Assembly: GCF_026151205.1 (NCBI RefSeq)
Contig: NC_087084.1
Coordinates: 7,985,394 to 8,049,393 of the forward strand
Source: Bolinopsis microptera
Taxonomy: Eukaryota > Ctenophora > Tentaculata > Lobata > Bolinopsidae
Direction of reading: 5' to 3'
Length of the DNA: 64,000 bases
The notes under the pieces: model-generated
Told to the model about the DNA's origin: nothing
What the model saw: the letters and a program-made list of their open reading frames with translations, nothing else
Database searches by the model: none
In this document: one piece after another, positions 33,922 through 45,283 of the stretch
How positions within the stretch are numbered: position 1 is the first letter of the stretch
How the letters are laid out: the number at the start of each line of letters is the position of its first letter
Translations under genes and position numbers: made by a program

Positions 33922-34708
33922 CTTTCCAGGGGGGTGATGCAACGTCAATTAATGTCAGTATTCCATAAAAACCCCAAACTGACATTGACATTAATTGACA
34001 TTAATTGACATTAATTGAAATTAATTTGTCTTGAAATTTGAGATTATCATTATTCGATAAATATTCAAGATATTCACGTCTATGCTTCTATGTAAGTTAG
34101 ACCGGTTCAAAAAAACAAAATGTCCTTGAATAATTATGAGTATGTTTTTATCTGTTGATCCTTAGGTTCAAAGACCACCAAAAAAATTTCAGCTTCCAAC
34201 TCTTCCATCTTCGGTCCCCACCGGCCACGCCTATATTTTATTGGTTTCTTATACAGGTAAAATATATAGAATCGGCTTTTTTAGTATGAAGGAGTAATGT
34301 TAGCTGTTTAAGATTCGTTATTCAAATATAAATGTCATGAAGGCATTTCGTTTAATGTGGGTTTTAAGTTCTGATGATGTTGAGAACCACGCCCTTGGAT
34401 GACCACGCCCATTAAAGAAAATTAAATTTCGGAAAACCGTATTATTTTAGTTTTATTGTTTAATGATCTGAATTTTTTTCACATTTCACATTTCCATATG
34501 TGATAGTAGTGAATAAATTGATGATATAAACGTTCTAATGTGCTAAAAATATGGTAGAACTACATAATCTCTGGTCGAAAAATATCGTGTCAATTAATGT
34601 CAGTATTCCAAAATTTTGCAAAACTGACATTGACATTAATTGACATTAATTGACATTAATTGACATTAATTGACATTAATTGACATTAATTGACATTAAT
34701 TGACGTTG
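33922..34708. mobile_element. TIR element with internal TTGACATTAAT tandem repeats
   Basis: The ends GGGGGGTGATGCAACGTCAA and its mirror (ending GTTGCATCACCCCCC) are flanked by CATTCCAG (33,914-33,921 and 34,709-34,716). Block R elsewhere has the uninterrupted TTCACATTCCAGAACAAC, so this is a clean insertion with an 8-bp duplication. Both subterminal regions consist of TTGACATTAAT repeats. The interior has no coding capacity. An inverted, degraded copy lies at about 59,005-59,830. Confidence 0.85.
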
Positions 34709-34898
34709 CATCACCCCCCATTCCAGAACAACAAGAGAACTACTCTTCTAAGATCATGGTATTGCAGTGCTCGTGAATTATCTCTGGACGGTTTGAAATT
34801 TCCGATGAAATACCGATGTTTAATCACAAGATATTTAAATCCCTAATTAATTAATTAATTTGGTTCAGTTAATACATTTTATTTTAAAGTTTGAAGTG

Positions 34899-37111
34899 TT
34901 AATGATATCTTACTTCAACAGAATCTTTGAGCTTATCAAGTAGACTACTCATGCGATGATAATCCTCAAGAATATCACCTTCTACAGGAAACATTATTAT
35001 TGTGCACTTAACTCGTGCTCGTGACATGGCAAGATATAAAAGGTCTGGATCAAATGAAAACGGTCGCGGTCCAGACACTTCAATCTGTGTCTTAGCTTCA
35101 CAATCATATAACCGTTGCAAAACTATAACTGCAGGCCATTCTTGTGAATATGTTGACATCACCCTCCTTGGTGTAATATCTTTTGATAATAAAATCCCAT
35201 CCACAATGGTTTTAACTAAATTGTCTGTGCCATTATCAGGATCACAGAGAGTATAAAGAATACCCACATTATTACCATCTATCATATAATCAAAACATAA
35301 TTCATTAAATTCTTTGTCAAAAATAGAATATATAAGTTCCTTGTTTAACTTTTGCAGAACATGCACGATAGATTTTGGTCCATGTATGTAGTGCCCGGGG
35401 GCTTGTAAAATGGCGAAATCCTTTGTAAATGGTAATACAAGGTTTCCCGGCTCAATGATATGTTCTCGAATTACTGACAATGTTCTTGACAAATCACTGG
35501 TGTTTCTTAAATTCTTTGATAGACTTACACGCTGTGTAGATGATAATTAAGAAATCTAGTTAGTCTAGAGTCATGTCTTAACCTTTCCTCCTCATCAGCA
35601 ATATAAATAGGGCTTTGTAACGTGTCACATGAGATCCAAACGTGACAAGAACATGACAGTTCGAACAATGCTTTATATACATCATACTCCTTAATCATTT
35701 TTCCTTTTACTTTATCCCACCTTAACACTCCTTGAATATCGTCGAAAAACACGTGAACTCCTTTTCCTTGAAATAAACGTATTAAGATTATTAGCGATGT
35801 ATTATCGATGCCTTTGATATAGTTAGTTTCAGTATTAAAATCCTTAAGCATCATTATGACAACTTGTTTGTCCTTAAGATAGCCTCTTATTTTACGCCAG
35901 ATTTCATGAGCAGGTTTACCAATCATTTCTTCAAAACAAATAGAAACGTGCTTAACACCTGCTTTTTCTAGCGGCTTATGTAGATACTCTGGGGATATCA
36001 TGTTTTCATCAATAACACACGTTTCACAGAATAACACAATTTTGTTATCTTCACTTGACAATGCTAGTTGTAGTATCTTAGCTAGTAGTACAACAGTTTT
36101 ACTAGCTCCAGCGGGTCCATTGATCCACAAGAACTTCTCATCGGAATTTATCAAGTCGTACTGTTGTTCAGTCAAGTTGTCTATTCCTAAAAAGTCCTTG
36201 ACGATCTTGGGTGATGGAATAACGTCAGGGTTATTGCTCCTGAAGGTAAATCTTCCTAAACGCAGTTGCTCGCCGATTTTTACTATACACTTACCCAAAC
36301 TACATTTGGACTTATCGCAAATGGTCGTATCTGTACACGATATAGCTAATAATAAGTTCCGAACATGTTCATGTTTGGTACGAAACTCAGGACGCAAAGG
36401 CTCATCCAAGACTAGATAACTTACATTGTCTTTCCACCAATCACTGAAATCGTCTAAATCTTCTTTGACAATGATTGATGAAAGTTGACCCCTGCTGAGC
36501 GGAAATTCTTTCTTGAATGCTTTTTCAAAGTTGGGGTAAACAGTAAACTGGAGAACTGTTAACCGTTTACAAAATCTCTTAACAAATTGTGCCATCTTGT
36601 TCCTCTGGTCCAGTGATTTCTGGAACGTTTTGGCCAATGTTTGTGACTGTTGATCTTTGTTACACCCAGGGTCTGATTGATTCCCGATATGACCCATATT
36701 CTTCACTTCAATAATTACAAAGCAGTTTGGTGTTATCACTACAAAATCGCACTCGCCTTCTCGGTTAGTTGCTCTCTTCTTACACTCTGTACATTTTCGT
36801 TTAACATGGGTTAAATCTCTCAGATAATATTGGAAATGAGTATATTCAAAACTATGAAGAACAATATAATCTCCACCACTCAGTTTCTCTAAAGCTCTGT
36901 ATACAATTACCTCAGCCTCATAGTTGAGTTGCTGGTTTCTATCATTTTCAAAACTACATCCGGGCTGATCTTCAGGGTAAAGGTCTACATACTTTTGTTG
37001 AGGAGCTCTGGGTAACATGATGGGATGTTTGTCTCCAGTTGAACAGTAGGTTTCAAATATCTCACTCCCATTCCGCAGGTATTTCTCATACTGTGTTTCC
37101 TTCTTGGTCAT
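34899..37111 (-). pseudogene. NERD nuclease-helicase copy 4 (frameshifted, Walker A change)
   Basis: The ATG is at 37,111. The frame is open through the NERD domain, Walker A and Walker B (FFDDIQG), then shifts near 35,546-35,552. There about seven bases present in sister copies (after the codons for LSSTQ) are missing. The remaining 190-odd codons continue in another frame to the usual RYH stop at 34,899. Walker A reads GPAGASKT, with the second-to-last glycine replaced by serine. The polyadenylation hexamer is ATTAAA rather than AATAAA. These features together argue for a decaying copy. Confidence 0.88.
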
Positions 37112-39497
37112 AGCAATCTTCACTGTAGTGCAAATGTTTAGTACTTTAGTCCAAATTAACCTTGTCAGCTAAACAAATGTAAAATAATACCGAGGCCTTG
37201 ACACTACTAGAGCTATTGCCCATCAAGTATCAGTAAATAGAGTTTTGGCGGAACTATTTTTGATACAACCTGGTAGTGAAAGGACTCCCGGATTTACCAC
37301 TTGCCAAACTCTGTCACTGTCTTAGTGGAAAACCAGCGGTCACCACTTATTGAATATTGATAGGTATAGAAAATGGAATTTAAGGTCCAGAGTGAAAAAG
37401 AAACGTACAAATAAAATCAACTGTAAAATATCTGAAATAACATAGATCTAAATAACTACGAGTTTGCTGGTTTGCACTAACTTATCACCAACTGTACAAC
37501 GTAAGATAATCAAATAACACGAAGAAATATACCTCACGAAACACAGAGAGCACAAAGAGAAATGACAGAAAATGTACACTCAGTAATTGAAACTAGAGGA
37601 TGCTGCTAGCTTTACAGGTGTTGACAACATCAGCCGAGATGCAGTACGACAGTTAGCTCTGAACCGAGTGGAATGGAAGAACCTGTTACACCGTAAAAGG
37701 GATGTGTAGATTTATAGTTTTAGCCGAAACTATTTTTATAAAGATGGAACCTGGTTGTAAGAGGAGTCCCGGATTCTGCCACTTGCTAAGCTCTGTCTCA
37801 CTTTCTTAGTAAAAAACCAGCAGTCACCACTTATTGAGGTGATCACCAGCCCCCGTTAATGACATGTACAGAAAGTGGAAAGTAAGATGCAGAGTGATGA
37901 AGACACGTACAAATAAAAAGACAACTTTTAAAAAATTTGTTAATTAACATATATCTTAATAATTACGATTAAGTTATCACTAACTTAACAACGTTAGATA
38001 TTGAAATCGTCACAATAAAGTGACTTGAATCGCTAGGTAGCCGACATTGTCGCACATATATCGCTATATGTTGCTGTTACTCAATCGCAGTACAACCACA
38101 CGAAGAATTATACCTCACGAAACACAGTGAGCACAAAGAGAAATGACAGAAAAGTTACACTCGCTAATTATAATACGGCTCATCTCCCGGTATTACATAA
38201 TTCACATTCCAGAACAACAACAGAACTACTCTTCTAAGATCATGCTACTTGAATGTGTGTGTGCCGTGTATGCTCGTGAGTCATATGTGTGCGTCATGTG
38301 TGTGTGTGCACGAAACTAAGCCGAAACGTTTCACAGAACCTTCCATGTAATCCAATAATAACGGTCATAACGCAAGGCATAATATCTTGCTTATGCTAAT
38401 AATTCAAAACGAACAGGGCTCAACCAAAGGAATATAACAACAATATAATTATGATGTTATAGGACCAAAATTTAAGTGTCCATTAAAGAATTAAGGCCAC
38501 AGAGGGGGGGGGGGGGGCGAAGTCAATTTTGACATTTTGGGATATGTTGTAGAACTGGGCATAAATTTTTTAATGCTTTTGTTCTTATCGAAAAAGAAGA
38601 AGTTTCCGTTACTGAAATTGAGGTTTACATGTAATTTTATTGTAAATAAAAACTTCGAATGAAATTTTGTTTGAAAGATCTTCTTTTACAGTTGTAAAGT
38701 TGAGGCCTTGTTACTTAGGTCACGTGTCTTTAAGGTCTTGTAGAGATGAAAATGATAATATAATTAGCTCTAGGGAAAGTTAAGGCTTATAGCAGATATG
38801 TGGGCGTGGGCCGTGGGATGACCAATTGACTGCTATAGAAAATTTTGACTTAAGATTTGAGCAACAAAATGTTAAGAATCTGTAATATGCAAGCTTACAA
38901 GGTTAACTGATTAAAGGGTAAACTGTCAATTTCACGACAAACTAGGCGCTCTGGTGAGCTAGGCGTTGCAAGCAGGCGCCGGGTAGGACAAAGCCTGCCT
39001 ACTGACAAAAATATTTATTGTTCTCGGACCCCCCCTCCCCCTCATAATGGGAGATAAACAACAACACTACTCTTCTTAGATCATGGTATTGCAGTGCTCG
39101 TGTATTATCTATGGACGGTTTGAAATTTCCGCTTGATTTCCGGCAGGGCTGAAACCGGATTTAGACGGATATTTAATTTTAGATGTTGTAAAGTGATAAT
39201 TATAAAGCAGTTGTTACACGTTATAATAACTTAATAAAACAGTTATAATGCAATTTTCACATATTATCATATTATATATATGATGAATATTCTGTTAAAC
39301 TGACAAGGTCACTGCAACTGTGTCCCGGCTCAATCATATCATCAACTACAAGCTAAGATAAAGTAGTACAACATCAGGCTTTATACTTTTCAAATTATAC
39401 AGATGTTTATTCACAAGATATTTAAATCCTTAATTAATAAAGTAATCTGGTTTAGTTAATTAATTGTATTTTAAAGTTTGAAGTGTTAGTGATATCT
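37112..39497. repeat. Array spacer 4-5
   Basis: No gene was seen. The spacer has a truncated block R (about 37,490-37,600), the LINE scrap at 37,592-37,715, a second block R (about 38,090-38,250), a shared block with a G run at about 38,506-38,517, and the CGGTTTGAAATTTCC block near 39,115. A polyadenylation hexamer for copy 5 is at 39,406-39,411. Confidence 0.75.
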
Positions 39498-41696
39498 TTA
39501 GTGATATCTTACTTCAACAGAATCTTTAAGCTTATCCAGTAGATTACACATGCGATGATAATCCTCAGGTATCATACCTTCTAAAGGAAACATTATTACT
39601 GTGCACTTAACTCGTGCTCGTGACATGGCCATATATAAAAATTCTGAACTACACCAAACCTTTGCTGACCCTTCAATAAATGCTTCACGATCAAATTTCA
39701 ATTGAAATACTATAACTGCAGACCATTCTTGTGAATATGTTGACAACAGCTGCCTTGGTGTAATATCTTTTGATGATAATATCCCATCCGTAATAGATTT
39801 AATTAAATTCAGTGTGTATGAATCCTGAGAAGTGTAAATAATACCCACATCATTACTATCTATCATATTATCGAAACATAATTCATTAAATTCGTTGACA
39901 AAAATATCATACAGAAGTTTCTCATCAAAATTTTGCAGAACATGAACAATAGATTTTGGTCCATGTATGTAGTGCCCAGGGGCTTGTAAAATTGCGAAAT
40001 CATTTCTAAATGTTGATACAAGGTTTCCCGGCTCAATGATATGTTCTCGAATGATTGACAATGTTCTCGACAAATCAGAGGTGTTTCTCAAGTTCTTAGA
40101 TAGACTTACAAGCTGTGTAGATGATAATTCGTCTTTAACAAATCCGGTCAGTATAGAGTCATGTCTTAACCTTTCCTCCTCATCAGCAATGTAAAGCGGA
40201 TTTTGTAACGTGTCACATGTGATCCAAACGTGACAAGAACATGACAGTTCGAACAATGCTTTAAATATCTTATAGTCTCTATTGATTTTGTCTTTTACCA
40301 TATCCCACCTGAATGCTCCTTGAATATCGTCGAAAAACACGTGAATTTCTTTTCCTTGCAGTAAACGTATAAATTTTATTAGTGATGCATTGCTAAGACC
40401 TTTGATAGTCGTAGGTTTAACATTTAAACCCCTAAGCATTATTATGACAACTTGATTGTCATTAAGATAGCCTCTTATTTTACGCCAGAATTCATCAACA
40501 TGTTTGTAACCAATAATTTCTGTAGAAAAAATAGGAACGTGCTTAACACCTGCTTTTTCTAGCGGCTTATGTAGATGCTCTGGGTATGTCATGGTGCCAT
40601 CAATGACAGACGTTTCACAGAATAACACAATTTTATTGTCTTCACTAGTTGACAATGCTAGTTGTAGTATCTTGGCTAGTAGAACAACAGTTTTACCGGC
40701 TCCAGCGGGTCCATTGATCCACAAGAACTTCTCGTCTGAATTTATTAAATCGTACTGTTGTTTAGTCAAGTTTTCTATCCCTAAAAAGTCCTTGACGATC
40801 TTGGGTGATGGAATGACGTCAGGGTTATTGCTCCTGAAGGTAAATCTTCCTGCACGCAGTTGCTCCCCGATTTTTACTATACACTTGCCCAAACTACATT
40901 TGGACTTATCACAATTGGTCTTGTCTGTGCACCAAATAGCTAATAATAAATTCTTAACATGTTCATGTTTGGTGCCAAACTCAGGATGTAAAGGTTTATC
41001 TAAGACAAGGTCACTTACATTGTCTTTCCACCAATTACTAAAATGTTCCAAATCTTCTTTGAAAATTATTGTTGAAAGTAGATCCCTTCTTAGCTGAAAA
41101 TCTTTCTTGAATGCTTTTTGAAAGTTGGGATAAACGGTAAACTGGAGAACTGTTAATCGTTTACAAAATCTTTTAACAAATTCTACCATCTTGTTCCTCT
41201 GGTTCAGTGATTTCTGGAACGTTTCGCCCAATGCTTGCGACTGTTTATCTTTGTTACACCCAGGGTCTGATTGATTCCCGATATGACTAATATTCTTCAC
41301 TTCAATAATTACAAAGCAGTTTGGTGCTATCACTACAAAGTCGCACTCGCCTTCTCGGTTAGTTGCTCTCTTCTTACACTCAGTACATTTTCGTTTAACA
41401 TGGGTTAAATCTCCCAGATAATATTGGAAATGAGTATATTCAAAACCATGAAGAACAATAAAGTCGCCACCAATTAGTTTCTCTAAAGCTCTGTATACAA
41501 TAACCTCAGCCTCGTAGTTGAGTTGCTGGTTTCTGTCGTCTTCAAAACTACATCCGGCAGGGTAAAGGTCTACATACTTTTGTTTAGGAGCTCTGGGTAA
41601 CATGATGGGATGTTTGTCTCCAGTTGAACTGTAAGTTTTAAATATCTCATTTCCATTCCGCAGATATTTCTCGTACTGTGTTTCCTTCTTGGTCAT
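39498..41696 (-). CDS. NERD nuclease-helicase copy 5 (intact)
   Basis: This is an unbroken frame of 732 codons from the conserved ATG at 41,696 (a second ATG lies two codons upstream at 41,702). The NERD-type domain holds ECDFVVIAPNCFVIIEVKN. The helicase half has GPAGAGKT, VFFDDIQGAFRWD, ITCDTLQN, SKNLRNTSDLSRTLS and SRARVKC. It is the most diverged open copy in the middle segment (after the FCETS strand) and the 600-690 segment. It lacks four residues near position 47 (LYPAGCSFED). It has AATAAA 90 bases downstream of the stop. Retention of every motif in a diverged copy suggests selection. Confidence 0.9.
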   Translation of the reverse strand: MTKKETQYEKYLRNGNEIFKTYSSTGDKHPIMLPRAPKQKYVDLYPAGCSFEDDRNQQLNYEAEVIVYRALEKLIGGDFIVLHGFEYTHFQYYLGDLTHVKRKCTECKKRATNREGECDFVVIAPNCFVIIEVKNISHIGNQSDPGCNKDKQSQALGETFQKSLNQRNKMVEFVKRFCKRLTVLQFTVYPNFQKAFKKDFQLRRDLLSTIIFKEDLEHFSNWWKDNVSDLVLDKPLHPEFGTKHEHVKNLLLAIWCTDKTNCDKSKCSLGKCIVKIGEQLRAGRFTFRSNNPDVIPSPKIVKDFLGIENLTKQQYDLINSDEKFLWINGPAGAGKTVVLLAKILQLALSTSEDNKIVLFCETSVIDGTMTYPEHLHKPLEKAGVKHVPIFSTEIIGYKHVDEFWRKIRGYLNDNQVVIIMLRGLNVKPTTIKGLSNASLIKFIRLLQGKEIHVFFDDIQGAFRWDMVKDKINRDYKIFKALFELSCSCHVWITCDTLQNPLYIADEEERLRHDSILTGFVKDELSSTQLVSLSKNLRNTSDLSRTLSIIREHIIEPGNLVSTFRNDFAILQAPGHYIHGPKSIVHVLQNFDEKLLYDIFVNEFNELCFDNMIDSNDVGIIYTSQDSYTLNLIKSITDGILSSKDITPRQLLSTYSQEWSAVIVFQLKFDREAFIEGSAKVWCSSEFLYMAMSRARVKCTVIMFPLEGMIPEDYHRMCNLLDKLKDSVEVRYH

Positions 41697-42010
41697 AGCC
41701 ATCCTTACTGTAGTGCAAATGTTAATTACTTTAGTCACAATTAACCTTGTCAGCTAAACAAATGTAAAATAATACCGAGGCCCTGATGCTAGGAGCTATC
41801 ACCCATCAAGTATCAGTACTTAGGGATTTAGCGGAACTTAACGAAACCTGGTTTCCCGAATTTTGTTAAATTAAGCTCTGTCTCACTTTATTTGTAGAAA
41901 ACCAGCGGTCACCTCTTATTCAATTACAGGTACAGAAAGTGGAATGTAACATGCAGAGTGATGAAGACATGTACAAATAAAAACAATTTTAAAATATCTT
42001 AATTAACATA

Positions 42011-43824
42011 CAGGTTGGCCCAAAAGTAACTGCCCACACGCAACCCTTTAATAACTCACGTAATTCGTGTCAGAATTGCACACAAATTTCAATAAATATA
42101 GATATGAGTCAAACTTAAATTTCCCGACAGTTTCGTAAAATTCCATTGATTAAAGCTTTAAAGAGGGTGTGGCACGCCTCACCATAAAGTGAGAACGCTT
42201 TCAGCTAGGAACTTCAAAGTTTCTAGACACATTTGGTTTGATAATTAAAGTGCTTTCCTAAAATTTCAATTCGATTGTTTACAACTAAGTCAAGTTACGA
42301 CCACTTTAAGATCTTGCAGATACGTGATTTAATCAGTGATATATTCACTCAATCAATGGTCTGATTTAACTAACAGATAAACAGGTTTCCAAATACCGCT
42401 CTAGTTTAGCTGCTGCCTGGTTTCTAGTGCTATAATTTCGTTGGCAGAGCTGGACTTTGGTGCTTGTGATCTTTGGACAATTCTCGCGAGGGACTCTAGT
42501 TTTGGTAGTTCCACGTTGATTTCGGGTAGGCATTAGATAGGGCTTCGTATCGGTGAGGAGGTTTTGTCTTACTGAGAGGAGTTGGTCGGCAGCTTTCCGC
42601 TTCAATTATGCTCTGAACTCTGTCCGTGCCAAAAAGGATACGATCCACTACTCCTCAAGCATCGAGATCCGACCCAAGGCTCGAGATCTGTACCATGGCA
42701 GGCCCTCCCAAAGCATCAGAAGACACGAGATCTGAGTTAATTAACCTGAGCCAAGTAATCAGAGCCATTGAGCCAAGTAACCTGACAGGTAACGAAAATG
42801 CAGACTCTCTTACCGAAAAAGGCTCTGACAATGAGGGAAAGATGGAGAACGTTGCCCAACACTCATTTCAAACGAGTATGGAGACATGGAAGAGGAGACA
42901 ATTAACCACTTTATTGGCCAGTGCAGTGCCCGAAGTGGTCTTACCAACGAGGAGGATACTTTGACTCCTTCTACCTTAGTGTGACAGACATAGTGGATAA
43001 TTTCTCACTACAAAGGATTATCGCCTTGTCATACAAGCAACAAAACAATTCACCAAATGCGGAGAAAAATAAGTTTAACTTTTTTCTCCACTTCTGAATA
43101 TTTTACCGGGGTAAGCACAGGGCTCCAATGCTCTAAATTACAGTGATCATGATCTATCCTATAGTGATAATGACCACATGCACAGTCCCCTCGGAAGAAG
43201 GAGAACCTGAAAATCCGATCGTTGGGTTCAGTTGTCGTATTTCCGATTTCGGGGCAGTTGTGATATGACATGGGTTCAGTTGTCGTTTTGGGATTTAAGC
43301 TGATTGGTCACCCAATTAAGCTGATTGGGTGCCTGTTAACTGCGTGGGAACTAGGTTCAATTGGGTTCAGTTGTCGGTCACCCTCACTATCAGTATTCTG
43401 CCCTCACTATCAGTATATTGCACGCTAGCGAATAGCTCCCGATGAGATTACTGATTGGGTGACGAAATCACTGATTAAGTGCCGGGATCACGTATCTGAA
43501 AGATCTTAAAAGGGCCATAACTCTGTAAAATTGTGAACAACCAAATTAAAATTTTGGGAAAGCACTTCAAAGTTCAATTATCAAACCAAATGTGTCTAGA
43601 ATCTTTGAAGTTTCTAACTGAAATCGTTATCATTTTATGGTGAAAATAGTGAACATAAGGGAGTGGCGTGCCACACCCTCTTTAATCTTTGAAATTTATC
43701 GAAACTTTCAGGAAATTTAAGTTTGACCCGTATCTATGTTCTCTGAAATTTTTGTGTAATTCTGAAACGAATAACGTTAGTTATAAAAGGGTTGCGTGTG
43801 GGCTGTTACTTTTGGGCCACCCTG
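42011..43824. mobile_element. Tc1/mariner-type TIR element, 1.8 kb
   Basis: The ends CAGGTTGGCCCAAAAGTAAC and its mirror (GTTACTTTTGGGCCACCCTG) are flanked by TA (42,009-42,010 and 43,825-43,826). The inverted repeats extend for roughly 300 bases. Sister spacers have an uninterrupted TTAATTAACTTAGATCT at this point (about 52,130). The interior holds two short frames (42,366-42,605 minus and 42,626-42,964 plus) of unknown nature. No DDE transposase was recognised. It is related to the MITE at 9,446-11,222, with the shared phrase CCCACACGCAACC. Confidence 0.9.
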
Positions 43825-45283
43825 TAGATCTCAATAACTACGATTAAGTTGGCACTAATTTAACAAATAGTAAGTATTTTAATCCCGATTAACCTTGTCA
43901 GCCAATCAGATTAAGAATAATAGCAAGGCTCTGATGCTAGAAGCTACATTAGTTTATTACAGAAACATTTCCTAAACCTTCCCTAACGGCTAACATTCCC
44001 TAAAATTCCCAATCAATTATCATTCAATAATAACGGCTAACGGTTATAATGCAAAGTTGAACATCATGTTGTTGAATTTAAAACGAACAAAGCACAGCCA
44101 AAGGAAGAACACGAGCATTTATATTAATGTAAGTTGATATGACCTCTAACATTCATAAACACCTGGTGCAGTGTCAGGTTTCATTTTACGGAGAAACTAT
44201 CGTTATTACAGCTTAATATAATGATTTAATTAGTTTAGTACTCATGTTATAGTGAGTTGTTTAAGTACTCTTTACAATTTAGCTCGATTTATGTTAGACC
44301 GACTGGTCTGGGGTTTCGGCAACTGAACCGGAAACTGCCGGATGTCGATCCCTTTTTCGGTTAAACGTATCTTAACTCAAGAAACCGAATTGAGAGTTAA
44401 TTATTTTATGTAGAATTAAGGGGGCATACACCAAATCTGTCCAGACCAAATGACCTCATATGCAGTTCAGTGACCTTCTAGCGCACCGTTTCCACACCAA
44501 AAATATTATTTTGAGAATACCTATTTTTGTAATCGAGCATTTCCTGGTTAAGAGTGCAATTTTCGGACAAAATTATTTTGTGGTTGAGACGCTATAAATT
44601 AATCATTTCTTGCGGTATTGGGTTGAAACTTTGCTCGCCGTTTATTGACATCTATTTCAAGGTGTGTGTAAAATCTTGATATCGTATCTAAAAAGGCTGG
44701 TGTGTTATGAATTTGTAAAGTCAAAAAGCTAAAATTGTCCTTTTCAAGCTTATTTTAACAAAAAGACAGTCAGGGAAGATCGGATTGATTTGATGCTCGA
44801 CATCAAATTGTTCTCTGAATTCTGGCGCAGTTTTTGATGCCCTCAAAAATGTTTTTACTCATTCAGCTTCAGATCTATTGGACCTAAAAGCCAAAATTTT
44901 GATAGGAATGTGCTAGTGACTTTTTGAAGGGTGCAAAATAACCGCAACTAGCACATTTATATATGAGTTATGAACAACAAAACACCCTAAAATGCTTCCC
45001 TTTGAAGTTATGGGAGGAAATGTGATTTTTTGGCTATGCAGATAAAAAATCACATTTTCTGATCTGAAGCTGAATGAGTAAAAACATTTTTGAGGGCATC
45101 AAAAACTGCGCCAGAATTCAGAGAACAATTTGATGTCAAGCATCAAATCAATCCGATTTTCCCTGACTGTCTTTTTGTTAAAATAAGCCTGAAAAGGACA
45201 ATTTTAGCTTTTTGACTTTAAAAATTCATAACACACCAGCCTTTTTAGATACGATATCAAGATTTTACACACACCTTGAAATA

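Larger units (their letters stand above)
33109..34898. repeat. Array spacer 3-4
   Basis: No gene was seen. The spacer contains a truncated block R (about 33,415-33,530), a LINE scrap, a second block R that begins at about 33,780, is interrupted by the TTGACATTAAT-rich element and resumes at 34,709, and the start of the TCTCTGGACGGTTTGA block at about 34,780. The expected hexamer for copy 4 is altered to TTTAAT near 34,814, so the transcribed strand reads ATTAAA. Confidence 0.7.

Noticed and set aside
42626-42964. 112-codon plus-strand frame inside the mariner-type element
   Set aside because: No DDE transposase motifs or other family signature; not called as a gene.
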